Shown: one piece after another, positions 8,596 to 17,955 of the stretch
Numbering within the stretch: position 1 is the stretch's first letter
Layout: every line of letters begins with the position of its first letter
From: an uncultured Nitrospirota bacterium
GTDB lineage: Bacteria > Nitrospirota > Nitrospiria > Nitrospirales > UBA8639
DNA length: 64,000 nucleotides
Reading direction: 5' to 3'
Assembly (NCBI GenBank): GCA_937139405.1
Contig: CAKZPV010000004.1
Coordinates: 310,001-374,000, forward strand
Translations under genes and position numbers: made by a program
Notes under the pieces: model-generated
What the model saw: the letters and a program-made list of their open reading frames with translations, nothing else
Databases searched by the model: none
What the model was told of the DNA's origin: nothing

Positions 8596-9954
8596 ATGTC
8601 ATTACTTACTGAACTTCCCATGGTCACCGCAACGCCAGCGCCTCCATTCCAGCCATCTTCAGCATCTGCCTCTTCTCACAAGATTGAAGGAAAAATTGAT
8701 CAGGATTGGCTTCGGCAGTTGGCTCTAGAAGCTGGGGCCGACGACGTAGGATTGGTCGAAATTGATCGACCGGATCTTGAGAAAGACCGTCCAGACATTC
8801 TCAACGCCTTTCCACACACACAAACCCTACTTAGCTTTGTGGTTCGAACGAATCGGGAGCCGATCAGAAGCCCTGCTCGCTCCATAGCCAACCTCGAGTT
8901 TCATCATACTGGGGATCAGGTCAATGAGGTCGCTCGAACTATCGTCAAGCAACTCGGAGCACACGACATTCGAGCACTCAATCCTGCAATGGGCTTTCCT
9001 ATGGAAATGGATCACTTCCCTGGAAAAGTTTGGGTGGTTTCTCATAAGACTGTGGCCATAGCCGCAGGATTAGGCCAAATGGGAATCCATCGCAATGTTA
9101 TCCACCCAAAGTTTGGTAACTTTATTTTACTGGGAACTGTTTTAATAGATACCGAAGTAACAAAGATCAACATGCCCATAGACTATAACCCTTGCTTAGA
9201 ATGCAAACTCTGCGTGGCCGCCTGTCCCGTCGGTGCAATTGGTGCTGATGGATATTTCAATTTTTCTGCCTGCTACACCCACAATTACCGTGAATTTATG
9301 GGCGGCTTCACGGACTGGGTGGGAAACATTGCTGACAGTCGCTCCGCCAAACAGTATCGTCAGAAAGTGACGGATGCCGAATCCTCATCAATGTGGCAAA
9401 GTCTCTCTTTTGGCACAAATTACAAGGCTGCCTACTGCATGGCCGTTTGCCCGGCGGGAGAGGATGTCATAGAGCCCTTCACCGCCAACCGCAAGGAATT
9501 TGTACAGGACGTCGTTAAACCACTGCAATGGAAGGAAGAACCTATTTATGTCGTCCCTGGAACAGATGCGGAAACCTATGTTGCCAAACGTTTCCCGCAC
9601 AAGACACTCAAACATGTAGGCAACAGCCTATGTCCGCGTTCCATTCAAGGTTTTTTGGATGGATTACCGCTGGTTTTTCAACCCCAAAAGTCCAAAGGAT
9701 TGCAGGCCACCTATCACTTCACTTTTACGGGCCAAGAACCAGAACAAGCCACGGTCATCATTCGAGATCAAATACTGGAAGTCTTAAAAGGCCACCATGA
9801 AGACGCGATTTTTTTTCTGACCGCCGATAGCCAAACCTGGTTAGGGTTTCTAGCCAAAGAACGCAATTTGTTCTGGGCCCTACTCACACGGAACATTCGC
9901 ATCAAAGGTTCCTTGAAATTTCTCAGATCCTTTGCACGCTGTTTTCCAAACTAA
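8596..9954 (+). CDS. 4Fe-4S ferredoxin-domain protein fused to a C-terminal SCP2-like domain
   Basis: A 452-residue protein. Residues about 30-190 resemble the N-terminal region of epoxyqueuosine reductase-like proteins (VGLVEIDRP, ALNPAMGFPM, AAGLGQMGIHRN). A CxxCxxCxxxCP cluster starts near residue 200 (CLECKLCVAACPVGAI), and CMAVCP near residue 280 may bind a second cluster. The last 100 residues look like a sterol-carrier SCP2 domain (TYHFTFTGQEPEQA, IRIKGSLKFLRSF). The queuosine role is unlikely because of the fusion and the MarR linkage; a redox enzyme acting on a lipid or hydrophobic substrate is an inference. Confidence 0.8.
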   Translation: MSLLTELPMVTATPAPPFQPSSASASSHKIEGKIDQDWLRQLALEAGADDVGLVEIDRPDLEKDRPDILNAFPHTQTLLSFVVRTNREPIRSPARSIANLEFHHTGDQVNEVARTIVKQLGAHDIRALNPAMGFPMEMDHFPGKVWVVSHKTVAIAAGLGQMGIHRNVIHPKFGNFILLGTVLIDTEVTKINMPIDYNPCLECKLCVAACPVGAIGADGYFNFSACYTHNYREFMGGFTDWVGNIADSRSAKQYRQKVTDAESSSMWQSLSFGTNYKAAYCMAVCPAGEDVIEPFTANRKEFVQDVVKPLQWKEEPIYVVPGTDAETYVAKRFPHKTLKHVGNSLCPRSIQGFLDGLPLVFQPQKSKGLQATYHFTFTGQEPEQATVIIRDQILEVLKGHHEDAIFFLTADSQTWLGFLAKERNLFWALLTRNIRIKGSLKFLRSFARCFPN

Positions 9955-10166
9955 AAAGGTTCTGATAGGTAACTGGCAAAAGAAATGTATTGGAAATAGG
10001 GAAATCTTTCAGGGTGACTGGAATTGGCCCACCCTTATCAGATTTGTCATCATATAGAAGGCATTGACAAATATTTATAAAGCTTCGAAAATCTACATAT
10101 CAACTCTGCTTTGTTTGTCGCCATCCAGAAAAGATAAAGAGTTTACCTTTTTGAAATACGCACATC

Positions 10167-10520
10167 ATGGGAAATTTCTATCAGGGTCGGCCTAAACTTC
10201 GAAGACTCCAAAAACCCGCGGTTGACAAACCTCTTAACGAGGTTCTCAAAGAATTGCGAACGAGAGCAACCTCTAACAGCAATAGCACCTACAGAGAACA
10301 ATCACTAAAAATTCACGGGCTCATCTGCGCCAAATGCGCACGTGAATTCGACGATAAGACCAGACACTTGCTCACAGTTCACCACAAAGATGGCAATCAC
10401 ACCAATAATCCCCCTGACGGATCCAATTGGGAAAACCTGTGCTCGTATTGCCATGATGATGAACACAGCCGGGGAATTCTTGGTGATTATTTTCGCAAAG
10501 CAAAAGAAGACAAAGCTTAG
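10167..10520 (+). CDS. yajD: YajD-like HNH nuclease
   Basis: A 117-residue protein matching YajD in length. It has the zinc-binding pairs CAKC and CSYCH and the HNH core TVHHKDGNHTNN followed by NWENLC. YajD is a conserved HNH protein of unknown physiological substrate. It has its own short upstream region and no operon partner. Confidence 0.88.
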   Translation: MGNFYQGRPKLRRLQKPAVDKPLNEVLKELRTRATSNSNSTYREQSLKIHGLICAKCAREFDDKTRHLLTVHHKDGNHTNNPPDGSNWENLCSYCHDDEHSRGILGDYFRKAKEDKA

Positions 10521-10599
10521 GGAATCTGTCTACAATCCTTCAACGGAAGAGTGCACATAATTTGAGCTCGAATGCATTACGTGGAGGATTAATGATTCT

Positions 10600-11016
10600 A
10601 TGTTGAGAAAAAAATCACTCATAGGAATGCATGGCATTTATGTGGTCGTTGAAGATTTGGGTCCTGAACTGAAGGGAGTGATGACCCGTGTCGAGTTACG
10701 AAAACGAGTGGAGATGCAACTTCTGACTGCTGGAATTCGCCTCGTCAAGAAACTTGAGGCGGCTAAATTACCGGGTGAACCTTATCTATATGTCAATTTG
10801 GCGGCTCTTCCGTTAAGTCCCAAACGCTTTGCCTGTCGAATCGACCTAGAAGTCCACCAACTCGTCGCTCTGGTTCACCATTCCGCCAGCGGACATGCCA
10901 GCACTTGGGAGCAAGGCGTCGTAACGACCGGTGGCGTCAAAACTATTTATGACAATGTTGACGAACTCGTCTTCGATTTTATTTGTGATTACCTGGCGAT
11001 GAATCCCAAGGGGTAA
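10600..11016 (+). CDS. Conserved hypothetical protein
   Basis: A 138-residue soluble protein of unknown family. It has the repeated hydrophobic/charged pattern of an alpha-beta fold (IYVVVEDLGPELKG, YLYVNLAALPL, IDLEVHQLVALVH) and no signal peptide. A GGAGGA site lies 11 bases upstream of the ATG; an ATG eight bases earlier opens only a five-codon frame. Its function cannot be inferred from neighbours. Confidence 0.7.
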   Translation: MLRKKSLIGMHGIYVVVEDLGPELKGVMTRVELRKRVEMQLLTAGIRLVKKLEAAKLPGEPYLYVNLAALPLSPKRFACRIDLEVHQLVALVHHSASGHASTWEQGVVTTGGVKTIYDNVDELVFDFICDYLAMNPKG

Positions 11017-11299
11017 TCTGTCGCCTTTCTCATAACTGTTCAGGATTTTCTTATGACAGTATATTTTTATTCGTGTCCACCTTAATACCTCAGGCTTCCT
11101 CTAGCTTTCTCCACCTACCATTAATCGGTCGTTCAACAACGCGGCTCTGATACGTGAGATAACCAGCCTCTTCACAAATCTTTTCTGGATTTGGATTCCC
11201 ACTCGCCTTCTATATGATCCTGATCGAAATTTGACGTGAATGCGCCAATCGTGGGAAAAAGACGTTTGTTCATACATTCAGCCCAAAAGGAGAACACTC

Positions 11300-11581
11300 A
11301 TGGCGAAAGCTCGAGCACGTCACATTTTGGTTTCAACAGAAGAAGCCTGTAACAACCTGAAAACTCAAATTGAAGGCGGTGGGGATTTTGTCGCGCTCGC
11401 TAAGGAACATTCGACTTGTCCTTCAGGCAAACAGGGTGGAGACTTAGGCGAATTTGGTCCTGGTCAAATGGTGAAAGAATTTGATGCAGTCGTGTTTAGC
11501 GGCGACCTGAATACGGTCCATGGTCCGGTCAAAACCCAGTTTGGCTATCATCTTCTTGAAATCACTAGCCGTACTCCATAA
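11300..11581 (+). CDS. ppiC: Parvulin-type peptidyl-prolyl isomerase (PpiC-like)
   Basis: A 93-residue single-domain parvulin. Visible motifs are ARHILVSTEE, FVALAKEHSTCPS, GGDLGEFGPGQMV, and GPVKTQFGYHLLEI. The ORF is open from 11240, but AAGGAGA at 11287-11293 and the family start MAKARARHI fix the ATG at 11300. It has no signal peptide, so it is cytoplasmic. It catalyses cis-trans isomerisation of prolyl bonds. A strong hairpin follows at 11597. Confidence 0.94.
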   Translation: MAKARARHILVSTEEACNNLKTQIEGGGDFVALAKEHSTCPSGKQGGDLGEFGPGQMVKEFDAVVFSGDLNTVHGPVKTQFGYHLLEITSRTP

Positions 11582-11596
11582 CCCCATTGGTTTTTG

Positions 11597-11634
11597 AAGG
11601 CAAGGCCGTCACTTCATAGTGACGCCCTTGCCTT
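11597..11634. terminator. Long hairpin after ppiC
   Basis: Arms AAGGCAAGGCCGTCACT (11597-11613) and AGTGACGCCCTTGCCTT (11618-11634) pair with one mismatch around a TCAT loop. It lies 15 bases after the ppiC stop. There is no long T-run, so it may be a bidirectional terminator or an mRNA-stabilising hairpin. Confidence 0.6.
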
Positions 11635-11761
11635 GTAAATTTCCTCTCACATTCACCCTCCTTCCTCCAAAATTATTCCATTTGGTGCAAGAGTTTTGCA
11701 CTCGGAATCACCTTGGTGTAGACTTAGTTTTCTCATCACGTTCACGCTTTTAGAGGTACCC

Positions 11762-13396
11762 ATGAGCATCACTCCCACACCACATAAAGCCTCTCAATTT
11801 AAAAAACTTCTTCTATCTCCTCAACTTGAGTTTATTTGTGAAGCCCACAATGGCCTGAGTGCCAAAATTGTAGAAGAGGCTAGGTTTGCCGGCATTTGGG
11901 CAAGTGGCCTCTCCATTTCTGCACAATTTGGCGTACGCGATAACAACGAAGCTAGCTGGACACAAGTATTAGATAATTTGGAATTTATGTCTGATGCCAC
12001 ACAAGTTCCAATTTTGCTAGACGGTGACACAGGCTATGGCAATTTCAACAATATGCAACGTCTCATCCGGAAGTTGGAACAACGACACATTGCCGCTGTT
12101 TGCATTGAAGACAAGTTATTTCCTAAAACTAATAGTTTTCTCAAAGGAGAGGCTCAGCCTCTCGCTGATATGGATGAATTTTGCGGGAAAATTAAAGCGG
12201 GGAAAGATGCACAGTTAGATCCTGATTTCTGCATCATTGCACGAGTGGAAGCCTTTATTTGTGGATGGGGCCTGGCGGAAGCATTGCGTCGAGCGGAAGC
12301 ATATCACCAAGCCGGCGCAGATGGAATCCTGATGCACAGTGCGTTAGCGGTTCCTGATGAGATCTTAGCCTTCAAACAAGAATGGGGTGATCGTTGCCCC
12401 GTAGTAATTGTTCCGACAAAATACTATTCCACCCCTACCGATGTATTTCGTCAACATGGCATTTCAATGGTGATTTGGGCCAATCATATGCTCCGCTCCG
12501 CCATTGCCACAATGCAAACAACCGCTCACACCTTGAAAGAAGAAGAAAACCTCCTGTCCATCGAAGACAAGATCGTTTCCGTATCCGAAGTGTTTCGCCT
12601 GCAAGGTGCAGCAGATCTTCAAGAAGCCGAAAAACGCTATCTTCCAAAAAGTTCCGAGCGCGCATCAGCCATTGTTTTGGCGGCATCACGCGGAGATGAA
12701 CTGGGCGAATTGACAGAAGACAAACCCAAAACCATGGTGCCGATTCGAGGCGTGCCAATTCTTGCGCATATCATGGATGCCTATAATACAGTCGGCATCA
12801 AAGATATCAGCGTCGTTCGTGGCTACAAAAAAGAAGCTGTGAATTTACCTCATTTGACCTATGTGGATAATGACAACTTTGCTGCAACGGGTGAATTATA
12901 TTCCCTATTAAAGGCACTCCAAGCCAAAAACCACCACGATCAAGACATCATTATTTCCTATGGGGATGTCTTATTCAACTCTTACATTCCACAGGCACTG
13001 CTACAGGAAAAAGATGACTTTGTTATGTTTGTAGACAGTGATTGGCAAGAAAAAACTGGCTACACCCGTCTGGGGGGATTTGCACAATGTACGACACCAA
13101 ATTCACGGAAATCATTTAATACTGACATTTATCTCAAGCAATTGGGAACAGATGTCCACCGAGACCAAATCCACGGCGTATGGATGGGATTCCTCAAAGT
13201 TTCGGCGGCAGGAGTCAGCCAACTGCAAAAACTATTGCCTAAACTCCTTTCAGGTCAGGACCATCAAAAAGCTGGAATGGCAACTCTGTTCCAAGAGTTA
13301 TTGAAACAAGACCAGCCAATTCGTGTACTTTACACAGTCGGTCATTGGCTCGACATCAACAACATAGATGATGTCGTCCAAGCTGGTAGTTTCTGA
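11762..13396 (+). CDS. Phosphoenolpyruvate mutase fused to an NTP (cytidylyl)transferase
   Basis: A 544-residue two-domain enzyme. Residues 10-290 are an isocitrate-lyase-superfamily PEP mutase: the diagnostic [10 protein letters not shown] (116-125) fits the EDKxxxxxNS signature of true PEP mutases, with [12 protein letters not shown] as the metal-binding block. Residues about 308-540 are a sugar-nucleotidyltransferase fold ([21 protein letters not shown]). PEP mutase makes phosphonopyruvate from PEP; fused cytidylyltransferases in other bacteria activate 2-aminoethylphosphonate as CMP-AEP for glycoconjugates. The decarboxylase and transaminase normally required are not nearby. The ORF extends to 11696 but AGAGG and the family start favour 11762. 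Confidence 0.92.
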   Translation: MSITPTPHKASQFKKLLLSPQLEFICEAHNGLSAKIVEEARFAGIWASGLSISAQFGVRDNNEASWTQVLDNLEFMSDATQVPILLDGDTGYGNFNNMQRLIRKLEQRHIAAVCIEDKLFPKTNSFLKGEAQPLADMDEFCGKIKAGKDAQLDPDFCIIARVEAFICGWGLAEALRRAEAYHQAGADGILMHSALAVPDEILAFKQEWGDRCPVVIVPTKYYSTPTDVFRQHGISMVIWANHMLRSAIATMQTTAHTLKEEENLLSIEDKIVSVSEVFRLQGAADLQEAEKRYLPKSSERASAIVLAASRGDELGELTEDKPKTMVPIRGVPILAHIMDAYNTVGIKDISVVRGYKKEAVNLPHLTYVDNDNFAATGELYSLLKALQAKNHHDQDIIISYGDVLFNSYIPQALLQEKDDFVMFVDSDWQEKTGYTRLGGFAQCTTPNSRKSFNTDIYLKQLGTDVHRDQIHGVWMGFLKVSAAGVSQLQKLLPKLLSGQDHQKAGMATLFQELLKQDQPIRVLYTVGHWLDINNIDDVVQAGSF

Positions 13397-13561
13397 CCGT
13401 TACGACCTCATGTTTTCCTCCACAATTTCATCGTCCTTTGCTCCTAAGAAAAAAGGGCACTATCACAATTCTGGTCATCACCCAAAAAATAGCGTCTCAG
13501 GATATAACAACCCCTAGATTCACATGTTCACGGGAATGACCAATCTAGAGGAATATTTATA

Positions 13562-13765
13562 ATGAACCTTGCAAATTTATCTCAAGAACACTTCACTCAA
13601 CTCGTAACCGCACTTGTCGATGATCGTCTCTGTGAACTGTTAGGTGATCCCGATTTAGGATTGCCGTTGGATGAAGCCGTTCGTGCACGACTCAAAGAAT
13701 CCTTGGCCTCATCACAACGTATGACCGGGGATGAGATCGCTGAGCAACTCGGCCTTCGCTGGTAA
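13562..13765 (+). CDS. Small antitoxin-like protein
   Basis: A 67-residue acidic protein located seven bases before a RelE/ParE-type toxin gene and in the same direction. A C-terminal helix pair (MTGDEIAEQLGLRW) looks like a short DNA-binding or toxin-neutralising tail. It is assigned as antitoxin by position and size; no named antitoxin family is recognised. Confidence 0.6.
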   Translation: MNLANLSQEHFTQLVTALVDDRLCELLGDPDLGLPLDEAVRARLKESLASSQRMTGDEIAEQLGLRW

Positions 13766-13771
13766 TTTACT

Positions 13772-14056
13772 ATGCCCTGGTACCGCATCACCTATCTCCC
13801 TGCCGTGCTCAATGACCTCCATGCCACGGAACTGCCCATGGCGCAACGTCTCTTGGATAAAACCAAATGGTTGGCATCTAATGCCATCAACCTTCGACAC
13901 AACCCCATGCACCCCGACTTACCAGGTCTGATTCAATATGCCGTGGCTGACTGGCGCATACTCTATTCCATAGACCGAGAAGATCATGTCGTCGCCATTC
14001 ATCGAATATGTCCCCGTCGCGAGTTATATCGACGTAATACCATACAAACAGACTGA
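13772..14056 (+). CDS. RelE/ParE-superfamily toxin
   Basis: A 94-residue basic protein with the RelE/ParE pattern: N-terminal YRITYLPAVLNDL, a central helical pair, then ADWRILYSIDREDHVVAIHRI and the terminal RRELYR. The conserved Arg in DWRILY and the C-terminal basic residues match ribosome-dependent mRNA interferases of this superfamily. It is coupled to the antitoxin-like gene upstream and overlaps the next gene by one base (TGATG). Confidence 0.8.
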   Translation: MPWYRITYLPAVLNDLHATELPMAQRLLDKTKWLASNAINLRHNPMHPDLPGLIQYAVADWRILYSIDREDHVVAIHRICPRRELYRRNTIQTD

Positions 14057-14385
14057 TGCATTGGCACAAACAGATCGAACAAGAACTGACAAAAGCCGCT
14101 GAGGGACTCCAAAGTGGGAATGATGGAATGGCTCGTGTCTGTGCTCGACGAGCTATTGCCATTGCATCACAACATTGGGCTGAGGAACGCAACCTACCAG
14201 CTTGGCGGGGAGATGCGATGCATCAACTTCGTCAGATTCAAGGAGAAACCACATTTCCCTTGGCTGTTAGAGAAGCCGCGCAACGACTCCTGACAAAAGT
14301 TGCTGATCAAGCAAAGGCACCCATGACAGAAGAGCCAATCACCGATGCACGCATCGTTCTTAACTATCTGACTTCACAGATCTGA
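14056..14385 (+). CDS. HEPN-like third gene of the toxin-antitoxin operon
   Basis: A 109-residue helical protein that starts on the stop codon of the RelE-like gene, so its translation is coupled. The segment GNDGMARVCARRAIAIAS resembles a helix common in small HEPN-like proteins, but a clear RxxxxH nuclease motif is not seen. It may be a chaperone, a second antitoxin or an unrelated accessory. The family call is tentative. Confidence 0.6.
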   Translation: MHWHKQIEQELTKAAEGLQSGNDGMARVCARRAIAIASQHWAEERNLPAWRGDAMHQLRQIQGETTFPLAVREAAQRLLTKVADQAKAPMTEEPITDARIVLNYLTSQI

Positions 14386-14409
14386 ATCCAAGCCTTCGGA
14401 AATCCTTCT

Positions 14410-15390
14410 GTGTTTTTCAATTTTTGCATGAAAGTGAACCTTCAGTTCCCACTCATGAGTTTGCCCATCATGCACCCAAAAATTTCCAAGCTCAATTGTC
14501 TGATTGGGAAGGTTGGACTTCAGATTATTTTCATGACGATCATGTTGATGGCCATTCACCCCAGGCAAGTCATAGGTATCGTCTCCCTGCAATTTATCAT
14601 TGAAGCTCCAGAATCTTTGCAACCATTAGCTGCCAGGTTAAAAGAAATTAATCCCACCTCACTTCAACGCATCATGGATCTGATGGGTCTTGAACATCTT
14701 GGTTCACCAATCCAAGTGATATTGGCACCAGACGAATCTCCAGCGGCACAGGATGCACCCGAATGGATGTCGGGTTATGCACTGAGTGATGCCTCCACCA
14801 TTGTCCTTCTCACCGATCGAACATTGACGTATCCGAACGACTCCCTGAATGATGTCTTCCTGCATGAAATCGGACACATTCTGGCTCACCGGGCAGCAGG
14901 AGGACAGCCACTCCCTCGATGGTTTGACGAAGGGCTGGCCATGATGGCTGCTCGGACATGGGACCTGGAAGATCGAGCTCGCTTAGTGTGGGCCATGGTC
15001 TCAGGCACTCAAGTCTCTCTAGATGAACTAAATGCCCTCTTCGTACAAAATGACTCCTCCGTTCGGCAAGCCTATGTCTTGGCGCATGCTTTTACCATAG
15101 ACCTCCTCGAACATACGCAGCGAGATGTCCCTAAACAAATACTGGCAAAAATTAAAGATGGGCTCTCTTTCCCTGAAGCATTTGTCCAAACCACGTTCAT
15201 GACCCTAGCGCAAGCCGAAGAAGACTTTTGGAGTCGGCAAACACTCTGGAATCGTTGGATTCCTGTGGCCACCAGCTCTGGAATGGTCTGGCTCACGATC
15301 ACCATCCTGGCCTTTTGGGTCTATTCGAAACAGCGCAGACGAGCCTCAGCAATCAAGCAACAATGGAAAGAAGATGATTGGGATATCTGA
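14410..15390 (+). CDS. Membrane-tethered peptidase-MA-like metallopeptidase
   Basis: Up to 326 residues. Zinc motif HEIGH at 152-156 is followed by PRWFDEGLAMMAA, the gluzincin arrangement HExxH...WxxEG of the M1/MA-like peptidases. A hydrophobic N-terminal segment (LQIIFMTIMLMAI) looks like a signal or anchor, and a C-terminal helix (MVWLTITILAFWVYS) ends in a basic tail, so the catalytic domain probably faces the periplasm. The GTG at 14410 is the first possible start; ATGs at 14428, 14455 or 14470 are equally plausible. Confidence 0.8.
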   Translation: MFFNFCMKVNLQFPLMSLPIMHPKISKLNCLIGKVGLQIIFMTIMLMAIHPRQVIGIVSLQFIIEAPESLQPLAARLKEINPTSLQRIMDLMGLEHLGSPIQVILAPDESPAAQDAPEWMSGYALSDASTIVLLTDRTLTYPNDSLNDVFLHEIGHILAHRAAGGQPLPRWFDEGLAMMAARTWDLEDRARLVWAMVSGTQVSLDELNALFVQNDSSVRQAYVLAHAFTIDLLEHTQRDVPKQILAKIKDGLSFPEAFVQTTFMTLAQAEEDFWSRQTLWNRWIPVATSSGMVWLTITILAFWVYSKQRRRASAIKQQWKEDDWDI

Positions 15391-15527
15391 TAGATTTTCT
15401 TATGACAACCACATGCTGCAGCGGTTCTTATTGAATGGGGTTACGCGATAGCGATACTATTCGTCATGCTTGATCTCCTAGAAGTGTCGTCTTGAAAATT
15501 TTCATTCATCTTGAAAGGACATAAGTC

Positions 15528-16280
15528 ATGTCTCAAAGACTCAAAGAAAAAGTGGCTGTCATTACCGGCGGCAATAGCGGAATTGGATTAGCCAGCGCCA
15601 AATTGTTCCAGGACGAAGGAGCAAGAGTGATAATCACGGGAAGACGAAAAGATGCCGTAGAAGCCGCCACGAAAGAAATCGGAGGAACCTGTAAGGGCAT
15701 CGTATCCGACACAGGAAATCTCAATGAGATTGTTCATCTTTATGAACAGATTCAACAGTCAGGATTTAGGATTGATGTCTTATTTCTCAACGCCGGAATT
15801 GCGATCTTTGGCCCATTTGACACAATGGATGAAACCGCATTTGATGCCATGGTCAATGTGAATTTCAAAGGGCTCTTCTTCAACGTGCAAAAAGCGGCAC
15901 CTCTTCTCAACGAAGGTGCTTCAGTTATTATCAACTCTTCCATCGCCGACCAAAAAGGATTTCCGAATACCAATATCTACGCGGCAACCAAGGCAGCTGT
16001 TCGAAGCCTAGCTAGGACGTTGTCCACAGAACTGCTCGAGAAGAATGTTCGAGTCAATTCTCTGGCACCTGGCCCAATTGACACGCCAATTTTCGGCAAA
16101 GTCGGAGTGCCCGCAGAAGCCGTCCCAGAGATGAAAGAAAGTTTTGCCGGTCAAAACCCTATGAAACGCATGGGAAGCCCAGATGAAATCGCCAAAGCAG
16201 CCCTGTTTCTCGCTTCGGATGACTCATCCTATATCACCGGAATTGATCTCACCGTTGATGGAGGAATGACGCAACTCTAA
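15528..16280 (+). CDS. SDR family oxidoreductase
   Basis: A 250-residue classical short-chain dehydrogenase. The cofactor motif is TGGNSGIG near residues 13-20, followed by NAGIAIFG, the catalytic Ser in INSSIAD, and YAATK with Tyr151 and Lys155. TGRRKD after beta-2 suggests NADPH preference. The C-terminal GIDLTVDGGMTQL is standard. The substrate is unknown. AAAGGACA precedes the ATG. Confidence 0.92.
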   Translation: MSQRLKEKVAVITGGNSGIGLASAKLFQDEGARVIITGRRKDAVEAATKEIGGTCKGIVSDTGNLNEIVHLYEQIQQSGFRIDVLFLNAGIAIFGPFDTMDETAFDAMVNVNFKGLFFNVQKAAPLLNEGASVIINSSIADQKGFPNTNIYAATKAAVRSLARTLSTELLEKNVRVNSLAPGPIDTPIFGKVGVPAEAVPEMKESFAGQNPMKRMGSPDEIAKAALFLASDDSSYITGIDLTVDGGMTQL

Positions 16281-16362
16281 GTCACAATGCCGGGCCATTG
16301 TCTCTCGGATCTTTGGAGAATGGTTTCAAAGAAGAATAAGGGAAAGAAAAGGAGAATTTATC

Positions 16363-16797
16363 ATGGGCAATAGAATATTCTATTATTCGAGACTTTTGGC
16401 ACTAATGGTTCTTCTTGGATTCATGCAGTTCCCAATACCTGCGACTGCTCTTGAGCCTGCACCACACCCTCTGGATACGTTTCTTACCAACATCCTCAAT
16501 TTTCGTGAGCCGACAGGCATCCGAGGCACGGTCCGCTACATCGACAAAGAAGAAAAAAATATCTGGTTGGATTGGGAACAACGATCAGATGATCGCCCAA
16601 TATTCGACACTAACTGGAAATTGGTGCCAGAAGGGACAACCCTATTAGTCTACCCGCAAGACTCTGTTCAGTATGAGGAGTTGAAACCCATGGCAAAAGG
16701 CACACCTATTGAAATGATTATTCAGCTAGACCCGGACGGCCATCGCCGCATTCTTTCGTATCAAGACCTTTCTCAACCTCGAAAAATCCCACTCTAA
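16363..16797 (+). CDS. Secreted hypothetical protein
   Basis: A 144-residue protein with a clear Sec signal peptide (residues 1-29, hydrophobic LLALMVLLGFMQF, cleavage near ATA-LEP). The mature part contains GIRGTVRYIDKEEKNIWLDW and GTPIEMIIQLDPDG, a small beta-rich fold. No family is recognised. A GGAG site precedes the ATG. It converges with the cupin gene. Confidence 0.7.
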   Translation: MGNRIFYYSRLLALMVLLGFMQFPIPATALEPAPHPLDTFLTNILNFREPTGIRGTVRYIDKEEKNIWLDWEQRSDDRPIFDTNWKLVPEGTTLLVYPQDSVQYEELKPMAKGTPIEMIIQLDPDGHRRILSYQDLSQPRKIPL

Positions 16798-16806
16798 GAT
16801 TATTCT

Positions 16807-17955
16807 TCAGTCTGAGAGATACAAACTCCCGTGATTTAACAAATCAAGGAGTAACGAATCATGTTCTTCTGATTGTCCACAATAATTTGAAAGTGTTCGT
16901 TCAGCGCATAACGTTTTTACCAAATCGGTCACTGATTCACCGCATGTATATTGACGTCCATCAACGAACAACCACAGATTCTTTCCATGCTCTTGAAATG
17001 CAAAACGGGATCCTTCATTTCTGATGAGCGTCCCTCCTGCCGAAAGATGTTGACGAATATTTTCTACACGATGATCTTCCTGCGTCGTTTCATCATCCTG
17101 ATATTTTGGCGACGTCATATACCGACCAAACCATTGCGCGAGACCATCCTGATCCTCAACATACTGAGTTAAGATGTTCTGAACGTTCTTCACAGCCTCA
17201 GACGAGATCTGTCCAGGATTAGCTTGTGGAGTAAGATGAGGATCAGCATAACGAACCTCTTCGCTAAGCCGTTCACAAATATACTCAGGAAAATCGAGCA
17301 AAATATCACGGTGAGATGGTGCACGAAATCCTACCGAGCACGTCATACAATCCTCCCCCACCGCAACTCCACTATGTCCGACACGAGGAGGCACATAAAG
17401 TAGATCACCCGGCTCAAGTATCCAACTCTGCTCCGGTTCCCATTCAGTCAAAATCTTCACTGGTGTGTCAGGGCGGCGAGGCGATGAATCATCGTATAGC
17501 CCACCAACTTCCCATTGACGACGCCCACTGACCTGTATCAAAAATACATCATAATTATCATAATGCGGCCCAACGCCACCCTTGTCGCCAGAATAACTGA
17601 TCATCAAATCATCAATGCGCCAACTGGGAATAAAATAAAACTGTGCAAGAAAGTCTGCCGCTGCAGGAACCCAATGATCCACGGCCTGCACCAACAAAGT
17701 CCAATGAGTTGCGGGCAAATCGGAAAAAGTCGCATCAACAAACGGCCCATGAGTGAGATCCCATTGGTCAGTCTCAGCATGGTGAATGATGAGTCTCGAT
17801 TCCACCTCCTCTTCACAGGCTAAGCCTGCTAATTCATCAGCAGCAATTGGTGGCTTGATCCTCGGCAAAGCTTGTCGAATTAACAATGGCTTCTTCTGCC
17901 AATATTCCTCCAGAAACGTTTCAAGTGAAAAATCCCCCAGAGGGATTTTCTTCAT
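16807..17955 (-). CDS. RoxA/YcfD-like cupin oxygenase (JmjC-type)
   Basis: A 382-residue protein matching the ribosomal oxygenase RoxA (YcfD), a 2-oxoglutarate/Fe(II) hydroxylase that modifies an arginine of ribosomal protein L16. Iron ligands are read as His and Asp in GPHYDNYDVF and His in PPRVGHSGVAVG. The C-terminal part contains the winged-helix region typical of the family. The start codon overlaps the stop of the GNAT gene upstream by four bases, so the two are co-translated. Confidence 0.9.
   Translation of the reverse strand: MKKIPLGDFSLETFLEEYWQKKPLLIRQALPRIKPPIAADELAGLACEEEVESRLIIHHAETDQWDLTHGPFVDATFSDLPATHWTLLVQAVDHWVPAAADFLAQFYFIPSWRIDDLMISYSGDKGGVGPHYDNYDVFLIQVSGRRQWEVGGLYDDSSPRRPDTPVKILTEWEPEQSWILEPGDLLYVPPRVGHSGVAVGEDCMTCSVGFRAPSHRDILLDFPEYICERLSEEVRYADPHLTPQANPGQISSEAVKNVQNILTQYVEDQDGLAQWFGRYMTSPKYQDDETTQEDHRVENIRQHLSAGGTLIRNEGSRFAFQEHGKNLWLFVDGRQYTCGESVTDLVKTLCAERTLSNYCGQSEEHDSLLLDLLNHGSLYLSD

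Noticed and set aside
8596-9954. Epoxyqueuosine reductase (QueG)
   Set aside because: The C-terminal SCP2-like domain and the MarR linkage do not fit QueG, which has two full ferredoxin clusters and HEAT repeats.
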